From: Annulohypoxylon bovei var. microspora
Taxonomy: Eukaryota; Ascomycota; Sordariomycetes; Xylariales; Hypoxylaceae
Assembly (NCBI GenBank): GCA_022836615.1
Contig: MU405248.1
Span: forward strand, 1-64,000
Direction of reading: 5' to 3'
DNA length: 64,000 bases
A program made the translations under genes and the position numbers. Positions within the stretch are counted from its first letter, which is position 1; each line of letters opens with the position of its first letter. Below are positions 35,667 through 47,015 of this stretch, in pieces. A model generated the notes under the pieces. The model was not told the origin of the DNA. It saw only the letters and a list, made by a program, of their open reading frames with translations, and did no database searches.

Positions 35667-36020
35667 TCACACAGCATTCAGGGTCTTCCCCCAACCTTTT
35701 ACGCAATCTATTATCTCCTCATGGATTTCAATATCAGGATGACGGCGAAATATCTCCCGTCTCTTTTGACTAGTTTTGTCAAAACCAATTCGCAGTCTAG
35801 CCTCTCGGTGCAGTGTTGGTGGAGCTGCAATCGATTCCACTAACCTCCTAAAGAGGGTCTCGTCTAAGGAGTATTCAGTCTCTGATCCGAAGCCTTTACT
35901 GCTTCAATATCGGCCTAATGCCGCGCTTGGGAGACACTTCCGAATTCGCCGCATCGAGAGCCGCTTTTCACCACCCAGATAGAGCGGATACTCGGTGGTA
36001 TTGCTGCCTATGCCACCCAT
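35667..36020 (-). pseudogene. Possible second decayed coding block, unidentified
   Basis: From an ATG at 36020 a minus-strand frame runs 38 codons to a TGA at 35906, then 78 more codons to a TGA at 35669. The segment after the stop is charged and helix-like (ETLFRRLVESIAAPPTLHR, RREIFRRHPDIEIHEEIID). It has the same orientation as the block at 33.7-34.4 kb, so both might be parts of one dead gene. No domain is recognised, and a chance origin is not excluded. Confidence 0.22.
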
Positions 36021-36930
36021 CGTCTAGGATGAGATAATCTACAACATATCTAGGTTCTGACGAAGCCGTCATTGCACTATCACGTTGACGGAATCTGTCC
36101 AATTGCTGTCACGTATGGGTCAAAACAAGAATAGGCACATTCCGTTGAAGGCCGGGCGAAATACAACCTTAAAACCGTATAGTGCTGTTCTAAGGTATGC
36201 ACGAATGTGATACCACGTCTCGGCTCGCCAGCCTTGTTTCCAAGTACCGTTGGTATAGGATGTATAGGTACGAAACATGCAAGATAGAATGCCCACAACT
36301 ACACCACACCCATTCTCGAGACCCCTGACGGCGCCCTCGTTACCGAACTTAATATGGTCGCATCACCGCTAGCTTCTTGCATATGATTTCCCGAGATTAT
36401 GAAGTACCCTCTATGTTTCTCAAGATAACTTGTTGATCTTTGACTGGACCTGGAAAAAGTCACAGAGCTACTTTGCAAGTATGCGAACCCTTGTATCAGC
36501 TCCGATCTCAGGATCTACCCAGATATTAATTAACATCGATTTATACATATAGCTTGTTAGGCATTTTCCCCATATTCAGATACATAAGGGAGTGGGGGTT
36601 GTCGCGAATTCCGGGTACCATATTCATCATATACTCACACTTCGATTACGGATTCTTACCTCCTATATTTGAATTTGTTTTGTCAGGAGAATCAAGACAC
36701 GCCAGCTCGACTTGATCTGCCCCCTTCATAATCTCACATCATCCCGCGAACTACCCAAGCGACCTACCCTTTGCAGCTCAAGCTCCCTTGTCCAGTTACC
36801 CCCAAACTTTACTACAATCCTCCACGCTCCAGTATAAGCCCATAGTCTAAAGCCTCTAAGGCAATTATTAGCTTCGGCTTTCAGTCTATATCCCACTTCA
36901 TCCCGCGCTGTTAGACGTCATCCCTTGACA

Positions 36931-38398
36931 ATGGCGCCCTCCGCAATGTCTGATATCGCACCAATGCAGCTACCCGTATACTCAAAGTTTTCGAGCAAGG
37001 TCAATGCCTCCGTCTTGCATGGGCCTCGAGATCTTCGATTGGTGAGCCCTACGTCCTGCCATGGTCATGTTGTTGCATTAGATGGAGTATCTCCATATTC
37101 TGCCGTCTTCGTACATGTAACTAACCTTAACTTAATAGGAAGTTAGAAATATCGAGGACCCTGGTCTTGGTGAGCTGCAAATCGCTGTCAAGTCCACGGG
37201 CATCTGTGGTTCAGATGTTTCCTATTATAAGAAGTTCGCCAATGGAGATTTGTGCGCTTGTGCTCCACTCTCCCTAGGCCACGAATCGTCTGGCACGGTC
37301 GTGGCTATCGGCCCCCAAGTCAATGGATTCAGAGTTGGCGACCGTGTTGCCTTAGAGGTTGGTGTCCCTTGTGGCCAGTGTGGTATCTGCAGAAAGGGCA
37401 GGTATAACCTGTGTAAGAGGATGCGATTCAGGAGTAGCGCCAAGAGTGTCCCCCACTATCAGGGAACTCTTCAGGAGAGGATAAATCATCCGGCAAACTG
37501 GTGCCATAAGTATGCTCTATACCTAAAAATTCACTTGATATATCCATTGCTAACAATTCTTTGTCTTAGGCTTCCCGAACATGTCTCCTTCGAAGCTGCT
37601 GCTCTACTTGAGCCACTCTCTGTTGCCATTCATGCCGTAAATCGCGCCAGTCCCGCGCCGGGCTCTACGGCTCTAGTGATCGGCGCTGGGACAGTTGGTC
37701 TTCTAACTGCCGCAATGGCGCGGCAATCTGGTTGCACATCCGTCACCATCACTGATGTGGATGCCGGCCGTGTCAACTATGCCGTAAAAAAAGGCTTCGC
37801 CACTCATGGTTTTGTCGTCCCTCAACCATTACATACATCATCCAGCAGCTCTTCTATCTTCACAAATTCTGGAAGTTCTACCCCATTAGAGCCTGGTGTT
37901 ATGACGCCGGCGAGCTTATTTACCAACAGTATCCACGACCAATTTGAAGTTGCCAAAAATCTAGCGTCAGAAATCCTCTCCTTGACGAAACTGCCGCCTA
38001 GCCTGCAAGACGAAGACGAAGACGAGGGTGTTGATGTAACATTCGAGTGCACCGGCAAGGAGGCATGCATGCATACGAGCCTGTACGCTACTCGACCCGG
38101 TGGCAAGGTCATCATGGTCGGCATGGGTACACCGATACAGACTCTTCCGATATCTGCTGCACACCTAAGAGAAGTAGACATCTTGGGAATCTTCCGATAC
38201 GCAAACACATACGGGACCGGCATAAGACTACTCTCTGCTCAGGGGCATGGTGGGGCAGGCCTCACTCTCCCAAGTCTCGACGACATGGTAACCCACAAGT
38301 TCAAAGGCCTTGGTGCTGCGAAAAAGGCCTTCGAGCTTGCCAGCAGGACCGTGGACGATGATGGTAATCTCGTGTTAAAAGTCGTCATCGAGGCTTAA
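36931..38398 (+). CDS. Zinc-dependent polyol dehydrogenase (sorbitol/xylitol dehydrogenase type)
   Basis: The model is join(36931..37041, 37139..37509, 37570..38398), 436 aa, with introns of 97 and 60 nt. Enzymes of this medium-chain dehydrogenase family oxidise polyols such as sorbitol, xylitol or arabinitol with NAD+. Catalytic zinc ligands are C60 in STGICGSDVSYY and H85-E86 in GHESSG. The structural zinc cysteines are C115, C118, C121 and C129. The cofactor motif GAGTVG is at 199-204, followed by an acidic D223xD225 that favours NAD. The protein is longer than the usual 350-380 aa because of a Ser/Thr/Pro-rich insert (about 244-283) and an acidic stretch (about 306-313) inside the Rossmann fold. 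HPANWCHKLPEHVSFEAAALLEPLSVAIHA over the second splice is a strong family match. The exact substrate cannot be told. Confidence 0.88.
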
Positions 38399-39247
38399 TG
38401 CTCGCCAATTTCACCTACGATTTGCGAGATACACACCAGCCTCAAGATCTTGGATATCTTTCTAATGATCGTCTCTTCCTTTTCAAATTCCTATTAACGG
38501 TATAGAATATTGACGAAGAAAAAAAATCTTTAAAGACTCGGGTGGCATTGTACTGATGATTCGGGAAAGCATAACTTTTATCAACGGCTCGGAAGCCTGG
38601 TAATGAAAAGTGCTATCGCAAATTAGAACCGAGACGCAAACCTGACATCGGTTCAACTGGCTGGTCCCAGACAAACTTTCCTTGGATGTTCTCTCGTTTC
38701 GTCCTTCTATTATCACGGCAAAGCATGAGGTGGGTAGACTGGTGCCCTTGAGGCCGGCTGGTGTGGCACGAAACTGAAGATTTACGGCATTCGCATTGGG
38801 TGCAGATATTCTGTCATTTATATCTCGACGGCAGCGGTGGTTATGACTCGGGTGATTGTTTTATCTATATTTCTTCCCTCAAGTTGAAGGATCATGTCAT
38901 GATGCGAACAAGTAATTGTCACGTAGCGTACTTACCTGAGTAGTCTTAATAAGCCCCTAGATAATGTTCATTAATCTATCCATTATCATTTAGCTCATGA
39001 CGTTTCAGTTCATCGTGAATAATATGAGTCTTGGCATTTACAGCCCTAATGGTATCAATCATACCCCTATCGTAATTTGATTTTAGGTGGTTGTCCAACA
39101 CAGCCCACCGCAAACTTGCTTGACCTTAGTATGTCCTAGGTAGCCTCTAAAACGCCTCTGTCGCCTTGCAAATGCGGATAATCTATTCTGCGAAGTACCT
39201 CTGTCTCGAATTTACAACTCCGCATCCCCTCGTCCTCGCTTCCTCCC
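38399..39247. other. Intergenic region between convergent genes
   Basis: The dehydrogenase and CSN6 end towards each other across 850 bases. I see no gene, repeat or clear signal here. Confidence 0.6.
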
Positions 39248-40545
39248 CTAGATGGCAAGGTCTCCGGGGCCGGAGAAGTTAAAGCTTGAACTTAATCCAG
39301 AGCCTTCCATTAACTTCTTGTTGTGGGACTTGGAACTCTCCACGATGCCATACTTCTTGCCAGCATCTCTGGCTTCGGTGATGCTCTCCATCACGTCATC
39401 CAATAGCTCCATCAGGTGTACATCGTTGGCTTCACTAAGCATCTCTTGTTCGTACGCCTGCGTGTCGGATGGTACTAGAAGTGACATTCGGCTGACAAGT
39501 GCCTGGATAGATCGGAGGATCGTGTGTGAAGGGGTCGTGTATTGAGCTTCAGAGAGGTTTATTGCGTTGTTGGGCGATAGATACGAAGGAGGGAGTCGTT
39601 CAAGGTATGTTATCAGAAGATTAACTCGGGATTGTAACATCTTAATAGCATTTGCCTTGGCGGTGAGTGCTGCTACCATCTCCTCGTCCTCTTTTTCCAG
39701 TAAGTATTTTATGACTTTTTCCGGGTCCGTGTCTTCTGCTCCTCCAGTCTTCAAAGGCTGTTTGCCTTTCGGATCCGTCTCGGCTGGCGACTTAGAACTT
39801 GTCTTCTTCTCGACCACCGTTGCATTTCCGGCACCGCGTGCAACGAAGTCCATACTGATCATCTCCGCCTCGCCCGTCTCAACTGAGTAGGATAATTCTC
39901 TAAATTTCACATTTAGAGGTGGGTCTCCGTCTCTCATCTCCTTATCCTCGCCCTGATCTGGCTTTGGTTCCTCTGCTTCGTAGTTAGACTCATAGATGGT
40001 CAAGGGTAGTTTGCTACCCGCTGAGTGCTTGACTGCTTCTTCGGGATGAAATGCGAGGAGGAGGGATGATTCATTGTGCTCCGAGAGGATCCAGTTGTGA
40101 ATAGGAAGTATAGAAGGAGTTGGTCCGCTCTTGGGTAATACCGTATACCAGCCGACAAGATCGAGTTGGGGAGATTTGTGTATGGTTTTCACTACAGGTT
40201 TGTTATTAATAGCTGCGATCTAGTGATAAATGAAATAGTATGTACCAGCACCTAGGTAAGGAATAACTCACTCTGATCTAATCGCTGTGTAAACCAATCG
40301 GGATTTAATATGATATCACCGTTAGCCTCTTGAGTTGCACACTCGAATGCATGTTCAATGGTGATTTCTCGCCCATTCTGCTGTCCTATAAGAGCTCCAA
40401 CTATAGGGCCTTCTTGTGATCTCAAGGTGTGTCGTGTGATGTAATCAGAGATCGTGAGCAGAACGAGAGGATGGAGGACAGCCTGCAGTCCAGAATCCGA
40501 AGACTTCTGTGAGGAGACCAGCGGGTTTGAATCCTCCAAACCCAT
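39248..40545 (-). CDS. CSN6: COP9 signalosome subunit 6 (CsnF)
   Basis: The model is complement(join(39248..40191, 40272..40545)), 405 aa, with an 80-nt intron. CSN6 is one of the two MPN subunits of the COP9 signalosome, which removes Nedd8 from cullins; it pairs with the catalytic subunit CSN5. The N-terminus has SNPLVSSQKSSDSGLQAVLHPLVLLTISDYITR, typical of fungal CSN6. The MPN domain runs from about 22 to 160 (GPIVGALIGQQNGREITIEHAFE). As expected for CSN6, the metal-binding HxH of active JAMM enzymes is absent (LDLVGWYTVLPKSGPT followed by PIHNWILSEHNES). A Glu/Lys-rich insert separates it from the C-terminal helices (about 260-380). ATG 40545 is the first in-frame ATG. Fungi use this complex in development and light control. 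Confidence 0.92.
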
Positions 40546-41529
40546 TTTGTGAACTTTGATGGAGGACAAAATGTAAGGGGTGTCAAGAAAGGAGAGCCCG
40601 AAAGTTGTTGTTTACTAGGTACTAGGTAGATACCTAGTCGTATGAGATTTCAATGTTGTTTGTGGGAGAATTCAAATGTGATTGCAAGGCTGCATGGTTG
40701 GAGGTAGGTATGTAGGTACCTACTTACCTTTAGGTAATGCCCCGCGGTGCAGTGGCCGTGTGGGTCCCGATCAAGGTTATGGCTTCTAGCGTCATATCGA
40801 TAAGCGTTTTCTAATTAGATAAGTAAGTACATAAGTACCTTTTGTCCGCTCTTCTTTGAGTGGGTCTAGCGCATCCTCTCATCACAACATCACATCTTCA
40901 ACTTCCCGGAATATTCTGTGTCTATAGTACCTAATAATACCTGTTTGACTAAGTTAACTAGGTTAATTATTTTCACATTTTCTTTTGTTCTGCTGCATGA
41001 AAATTACCCTATCTTACAATCATTATCAAATGCCTAGTCATTTCAAAATTTTACCATCGATGTATATTACAAGTGAATTCACCACCTGGCAGTCTATTTC
41101 AGACCAATCTCAAGGTCTTTAGAGCAAGTGCTTAATTACTATGAGACTTATTTACTTAACATTTGATGTGAAGGCATGTTCAAGAAAATTGAAGATTTCC
41201 TTGTTCCTGATATCTTCAGCTCCTAATGCTTGAGCATAGACGGCATTGATCCCCTCTCATTGCTCTTCCGCCATCTACCCCTGAAAGAGACAAAATGAGA
41301 TTCTGCATAGTCCAAGCTCTTTTCGTCTTTGAGATTTTGATGGGCTTTCCATGTCTTAGTTGCTCGCATGTTTAGTTCTTATACTGGAGAGTTTTTCTCT
41401 GTACAAATATTCAAGTGATATATCTCGTCCTACTCCTGTTGGCTCAACCTCTTCGAATTGTTATAACAAATTACCCGTTCTAGTCGTATTAGTTGGTCCT
41501 AAACTTACGATTAGATCACATTACTAGCA
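40546..41529. promoter_or_regulatory. Divergent promoter region of CSN6 and the 41.5-kb gene
   Basis: These 984 bases lie between two start codons read apart from each other. Near CSN6 they carry clustered TACCTAC/GTAGGTA words (about 40616-40735) including interrupted inverted copies of TACTAGGTA. No gene is visible. Confidence 0.4.
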
Positions 41530-43140
41530 ATGTCCACAAGCCTTCGACCTCAGGTCCGGGTGAATACGCAACTGCCTGGTAGTCAGGGACATGTTGGCGA
41601 ATGTCCTTCAGTTTCTACAGTTCCTAAGTCAGTCGTACCTTCAAAGCGACCAGATGACGATGATGATATTCAGTTTATATCATCCCAGCCTGTCAAAAGG
41701 CAAAAAATGGCCGAGCCTATGCCTCAGCAATCCAATATGCCTACGATGCCTATTGCTCCTACATTGCCTATTGCTATCCCATCTACTGAACTTAGAGACT
41801 CTGAAAGACGAATTAGCACGGGCATGGTTGGGCTCCCTTCAGACATCAATGTCATGGAACTCACTTCTGCCCTGAGAGGCGTGTCGCTTCCTGTGTTGGA
41901 AAAGTTCGCCCTCAACCAACCTTTCCGCAAGCCGAGACCCCCAAGCTCACCGGAACTCTCACCTAAACAGCTACCAGACACAATACTGTCGGCGACACTC
42001 AATACCAATGCCAACAAGAGTAGTTCTAGAGACTCTAGGTTTGCTACAACACATGTGGCACATATGTCAACTAGCGAAGAGTCGGTTGAGTCAAGAACAC
42101 ACACTCCAAACCCCCTAACTACTAGCTCGACAACTGGTGAGCTTCACGTTCTTAATACGCCAGCCAGCCACATGAACTCATTTTCTCCACCCCTAGCTAG
42201 ATCCCCTAAAGAGGAAATTTCGAGAATTTCAGCAATGCCGCCACCCCCGGTACCAAAAGCAGAAGTATCAAAAGCCCATAAGGCCCCTTCATCGAAAAAT
42301 ACTATTCATGATGCTTCTCAGTCTGACCTGGCGAAGCATCCGTGCCAAGTTTGCGTTAGAATGCGACAGCATGCAAACATTGCCAAGACCCAGGGGTTTC
42401 CTATGCTGCATCACAATATACCACATCACATGATCCCACAGATGGCGTACCATCCGCCTTATGGTCAACAATTTCATCCACAAATGATGACCTTAGGATC
42501 GAATAACATGCATACTTTCGGTCCCGGATTCCCACAAGTCATGATGCCGATCCCCGGGAGCAATCTTGCAGCTCTTCCATCTCACATGACTAATTCGGTA
42601 CAGATGAACCAGAACCAGGAGATAAACTCCCCGCCAACCCCTGAAAAGTCAGATGATCAAACCCAACCTTCATCACCACCCCCGCCGCCACCACCAACTC
42701 CGCCGCCGCCGCCAGTATCAGCATCAGGAACTGTTGAGTCCCCCATGGCCTCGCACTCAGTGAAGCCACCAGCATCTCTTATCCAGCCTACTTATCGCAA
42801 GCCCTCGCCAAACCTGATCGTAGATGTTGCAGAGACATGTCAGGAGAAGTTTCCCTTTGAGGAGGTCGCTAAGAGACACAATGTACCTGTAGAAAAGGTC
42901 TTCGACGTCTTTGCGGCTATTATTCAAGTCCCGCTTCTACGGTGCCCTACCGATAGGCGGAGAGCAGGGAGACTTGCTACTTCACGTGTTAAGGAGTACA
43001 CCAGGGCTAAGAAAGCAATACAGGAAACTGATGGCCAAGGAAGCTCAGACTCCAAAGAGGAGATCGTTGTGAAGCCGTCAGACATTGCAGATCATCTGGG
43101 TGAGGTGAACTTTCCGGATGGCTTCAGTCCCGAAGAATAA
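41530..43140 (+). CDS. Uncharacterised fungal protein, disordered with a C-terminal helical domain
   Basis: A single exon of 536 aa. The first 430 residues are low complexity: Ser/Pro/Thr/Met/His-rich, with an acidic DDDDDIQFIS followed by basic KRQK (possible nuclear signal, about 40-60). There is also a Cys motif HPCQVCVRMRQH near 272-283, a Met/His/Pro/Gln stretch, and a poly-proline run near 382-394. The C-terminus from about 440 to 500 is folded: FPFEEVAKRHNVPVEKVFDVFAAIIQVPLLRC followed by Arg-rich DRRRAGRLATSRVKEYTRA. It has the length and pattern of a helix-turn-helix, so DNA binding in the nucleus is conceivable. I do not recognise a named family. It faces the next gene tail to tail, 112 bases apart. 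Confidence 0.8.
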   Translation: MSTSLRPQVRVNTQLPGSQGHVGECPSVSTVPKSVVPSKRPDDDDDIQFISSQPVKRQKMAEPMPQQSNMPTMPIAPTLPIAIPSTELRDSERRISTGMVGLPSDINVMELTSALRGVSLPVLEKFALNQPFRKPRPPSSPELSPKQLPDTILSATLNTNANKSSSRDSRFATTHVAHMSTSEESVESRTHTPNPLTTSSTTGELHVLNTPASHMNSFSPPLARSPKEEISRISAMPPPPVPKAEVSKAHKAPSSKNTIHDASQSDLAKHPCQVCVRMRQHANIAKTQGFPMLHHNIPHHMIPQMAYHPPYGQQFHPQMMTLGSNNMHTFGPGFPQVMMPIPGSNLAALPSHMTNSVQMNQNQEINSPPTPEKSDDQTQPSSPPPPPPPTPPPPPVSASGTVESPMASHSVKPPASLIQPTYRKPSPNLIVDVAETCQEKFPFEEVAKRHNVPVEKVFDVFAAIIQVPLLRCPTDRRRAGRLATSRVKEYTRAKKAIQETDGQGSSDSKEEIVVKPSDIADHLGEVNFPDGFSPEE

Positions 43141-43252
43141 TGATATAATTTGGAAAATTGGTACATCACACCAAAGAGATAGAAAATGGGAGGGATTTTG
43201 CATTATTATGGCGAGCACAAAGGTCTGATATGTATTCTGCTATGCTATCAAT

Positions 43253-44275
43253 CTACGCCGACGATACCCGGTCTTTAAAGCTACGAAGGGGTCCCCTACC
43301 TATGACATTTACGGGTCTGATTTTCTCGGCTAATTGTAACCACATGTCTTCATCCGAGTCGTCGGCTTCTAGCGTAATGCGCATAGTCGGCTCAGCCCGC
43401 ACGACAGTACGTACCGAAGACTGGCTATCTGAGGACGAAGGCCGACCACCCTGCTCCTCACCTACGTTCTTCACGGTAACGATGGATTCTTGATCTGAGG
43501 AGTTACTGAAATTAAGCCCGTTAGCGTACTTCTTCGTCCGTCGGAGATAGGGCTGCGGTTGTAGTACCTGCCACTTTTCCATCGCCGCGTCAATCGCGAC
43601 CACGTTCTCCCGCGGTCCGGAGTACGGTTTGTTAGTGCTCAATCGAGGGGGGCCGGAGATCTGGGGCAGCTCCTTCTCTTCCGGAAGCCGGTTGACGTAC
43701 TCCTTCTTAGTCTTGCGCAGCCGCGGTGGGCCCGGGATCAGCGGTTGTACCTTGTCCCCCTTCCCCTCGACAGTAGCCGCCGCCGTGGACTTAGCCGAAG
43801 CAGCAAGAACCTTGATCCGGCTACTACCCAACCTGTGCAGCCGCTCGTCGTCTCCCCAGACGCACTTACCGTCGACCCACTTGCTCGTGGTTTTCGGCGC
43901 CATCCGATGGCTGCCGCCGCCCGGAAACTCGACGTCCGTCGAAGAGCCCGCGGTCTTGACTTCGCCGATCGCTCGGCTGGCATTAACCCGCATCCTCTCC
44001 ATGCACTCGAGCAGCCGCCGAGCTTCCTTCGAACGGCCTACGCGTTTGTCTGCGAGCAGCTGTGCGATGAGCTCTTCGTGGTGGTTTTTGTGGTCGCGGC
44101 TGAGCTGGCTCTTCTGGAACTCGGGATCGCATTTCGCACACGAATCCGGGAGGTAGTCGCGGGGGGCGTCGGGTTGGGGTTCCGGACACGGCTGCTGCTG
44201 GCCTTTCGCGCAGCGCTGGGTGTAGTGCGTTAGGACGTGCCCGCAGGCCATCTCTGTCTGGCTTCCGTTACACAT
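43253..44275 (-). CDS. Uncharacterised fungal protein with N-terminal Cys/His cluster
   Basis: A single exon of 340 aa. The N-terminus has MACGHVLTHYTQRC and DSCAKCDPEF, so at least seven Cys and three His lie within the first 55 residues. This could be a zinc-binding fold, and the CGHVLTHY-type start recurs in uncharacterised proteins of filamentous fungi (from memory). Helical, charged residues follow (about 55-105, NHHEELIAQLLADKRVGRSKEARRLLECM). The rest is disordered and basic, with two GPPRL repeats (about 185 and 207). Acidic Ser-rich sequence leads to the end. Codons lean to G/C over much of the gene. No function can be assigned. Confidence 0.75.
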   Translation of the reverse strand: MCNGSQTEMACGHVLTHYTQRCAKGQQQPCPEPQPDAPRDYLPDSCAKCDPEFQKSQLSRDHKNHHEELIAQLLADKRVGRSKEARRLLECMERMRVNASRAIGEVKTAGSSTDVEFPGGGSHRMAPKTTSKWVDGKCVWGDDERLHRLGSSRIKVLAASAKSTAAATVEGKGDKVQPLIPGPPRLRKTKKEYVNRLPEEKELPQISGPPRLSTNKPYSGPRENVVAIDAAMEKWQVLQPQPYLRRTKKYANGLNFSNSSDQESIVTVKNVGEEQGGRPSSSDSQSSVRTVVRAEPTMRITLEADDSDEDMWLQLAEKIRPVNVIGRGPLRSFKDRVSSA

Positions 44276-47015
44276 CGTGAGTTCTAGTCAAGTTTGGTTA
44301 TTGGGGCAAGATATTTGTACGTATTCACTTTAGGGTTTCAGTACGAAATTAAAGTGAATTTTCTGTAGTCCAGCGTACGGGTGGCCCTAAACTAAGATTT
44401 CCTTGGAGGTCTACGTGTTAAATAAGAGGCTTCTAGTAGGATAATGGACTTGTTGTTCGCACACAGAGAATATAGAAGAATCATTGCGTTTATTCATTTC
44501 TTAGTCCTAGGCTTTGACGTTGAAGTCTTTGTCTATGGCAATAACAAACCTATTGTGAAGTGATTTACAAAGCTTAAGGTAAACAAGGCGTACCTAAACA
44601 AAGTCTTTCAAATAGCCTCTTTGACTTTAAGTCTCGCTTCATTCATACTGTCATCGCCAATACACCCATACTTACTCTACGGCGGTGTAGTGCGCGCTTA
44701 CACACCCTCCTATGTTAATGAAGATTTCATATACTGCCAAATTCTCCGTATTTGATCATGCACTGTCTTATATGGCAAGATAGTAGACAGACCTATAAAC
44801 TTTGCCATACTGGAATACTATGGTGTGGTAGAAGATGGGATTTAGATATAATTTTGCCGCCAGAATTCGCGGAACATGCTACTAGAAGGACTATAGCATC
44901 ACGGTAATGTATTTTCCCCTTTGCTATCGCTAGGATTTTCTATAGAAAATCCACGAAATTATCGGCACAGTTTAGAATGCGCAGGAAGCAAATCTATCAA
45001 GACTCATTTTACGAATAACTGTATCGTTATAGATATCAACCTTTGTAGGCGAGTCATACTTGCGGTCCTCACCTAACAATCCTCTTTCTTGTAGTCGTAA
45101 TGTACGTCTGCATCTTTAGTCGATATCATATCAGAATGTGACCCCAAAAGGTATGAATGCGGATTCGAGTCATAGACGAGCTCGCGGATAGTAGTCAGTG
45201 AAGGGGCCTAGAAAATGCCGTGTAGTGCTATAAGCAAGATCCATAGTTTCGACATCCGTGGCATCTATATCAGAAGTTGTTATAATGTCTAGCCCCTTCC
45301 AACATAGAGTCATCCTATCTATAAGTACGTCAGGATGCGCCGGATCTGAAATTTGAAACCGGTAGAAGTAGTGCCTTCGGGGGCCTTATCGAAGAAAAGT
45401 AAAGGTTTCCGTAAGCGGTCCGGGTCGAAGGTGTTTTAAAATAGGAAATACACGCGATAGGACGGCTTGCGGATTTAATCGGATGAAGTTACGGATTCGC
45501 TGGCTAGAAGTCCGGATACGTGCTAAAGTCACGATTGGCGAGATGAGACTACAGATCTTAGACGGTATGACGGCGCGGGTAGCCTGTCGTATAGTCCGGC
45601 CTAAAGGAATATTAAAAGGGTAACATCAAACTACTAGTTACGAGCATAATATAATAGATAGGTTAGTTATCTAGCAGGGGTCGAATAGACTTAGGAGTAT
45701 GACGTGGAAGGGGGGGATTTTGGGGGTACGCGAGCTAACACCTTGCCGGCAAATTCAGTTGGACTGTTTTAGGGGAGAGTACCAGCCTCCCGACTTCGGC
45801 AACGGATCTCGCAACATAAGTCAAAGACCACACGGATCTCTGTCTTGGCAACCTATATGATGACGGAATATAAGCAGCCTTTCCAAATGACGTGTCCGAA
45901 GACTTGAACCGTAATCGGAGTTCACGATCGAACCTCTAGCCAAACCTCTTTTCAGTGATTATAGAGCAGGCTGTAAGCCCCTTTCGGCATCGAAGCCGGC
46001 GGACCGGGAAAGTTCTTGACGATTCGGGGAGCCGGAGAATCATCTTGTCGTTACACATACGAGTCCTGCTACAACAGGGGTTATGACCCCCACGCTAAAT
46101 GGAGAGATGGCACGCCTCGTATGGTGTATGGCGATTGTCATCCGGCCTCGAAATTATTCCATATTCGTTCCATGGCCATTCTTGTCCCGGTTGCGAATCT
46201 GACAAGGACCGAATATGCACAATACACTCAGGCTGGTGCCAGAACTGAGTTTAATGACCTAAAAGAGGCTACCCAAGTGTTTTGCATATTGATATGCATC
46301 TCCCCTTTATGGTGACTCTGGCTCTAAGCATTGCTTTCGTGTGATTGGTACATTTCTGATTCCAAAGAGAAGCATAGGGTGTATCCACAGATTGGCGAAC
46401 ATTGCCAAGATCTACCCCTGGTCGTCAACCTTCACGATGGCTTTGTACCGTGACTTCTGCGATGATCAAGGAACATCCTAAGAAACCCAGCCTCTCATGT
46501 AGGTAGGGCAGACTGTTGCAAGAACCGACCAGGGTACCAGGTGGCAAAGTCGCTAGGATAGACGACATCGCGGATGCGACTGATTGCATGAAGCCACTTA
46601 TAACCCTGTAGTTTGCATGATAATGATAAAGTGAAGCGACAACGAAAAAGACGGAATACGAAAGGGGAAGAGGTTTCGCAGAAGCAGTGTGGTGGTTAAT
46701 ATGTTTGATGAAGTTGAGATCGCCAGGATTGGATTTGGGGTTTGGGGCTTGAGACTTGGGGCTCAAACAGTTGTGGCGTTAGCTATATCCCTGCTAAACC
46801 CGGGGCCCCGGACTCCCGTCCCCTTCCAGCCTTACTAATTCAACGGGTCAGAGATACTAAGCTATCCTTGCAAATCTTATCGGCTCGCGGCAGTCTCAGC
46901 CTCAAATTAATTTTTCGCAGCCTCGCATGACGTCCTAAAGTCAAGAATCCACAGACTAAATACCATGGGATAAACTATAACCCTACACCGCCGTCGTCGC
47001 CGACACCTCATCACA
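44276..47015. other. Intergenic region with an unexplained block at about 45.2-45.9 kb
   Basis: No gene is supported in these 2.7 kb. The left part is AT-rich. From about 45.2 to 45.9 kb the sequence becomes G/A-rich on the + strand and one frame stays open for roughly 80 codons with an Arg-rich reading, but no family is recognisable. It might be a mutated relic of a mobile element. The last 300 bases are probably the promoter of the cyclin-domain gene. Confidence 0.45.

Larger units (their letters stand above)
31861..36930. other. Five-kilobase gene-poor region
   Basis: No intact gene is seen between VPS17 and the polyol dehydrogenase. Composition is even to AT-rich with scattered TACATA words. 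Two stretches on the minus strand (33722-34435 and 35667-36020) read as long same-frame segments broken by stops and are listed separately. The opposing frames around 34540-34974 are open on both strands, but neither shows a recognisable domain. Confidence 0.5.

Noticed and set aside
46016..46315. A 99-codon + frame upstream of the cyclin-domain gene
   Set aside because: It lacks an ATG start and shows no domain or codon bias.
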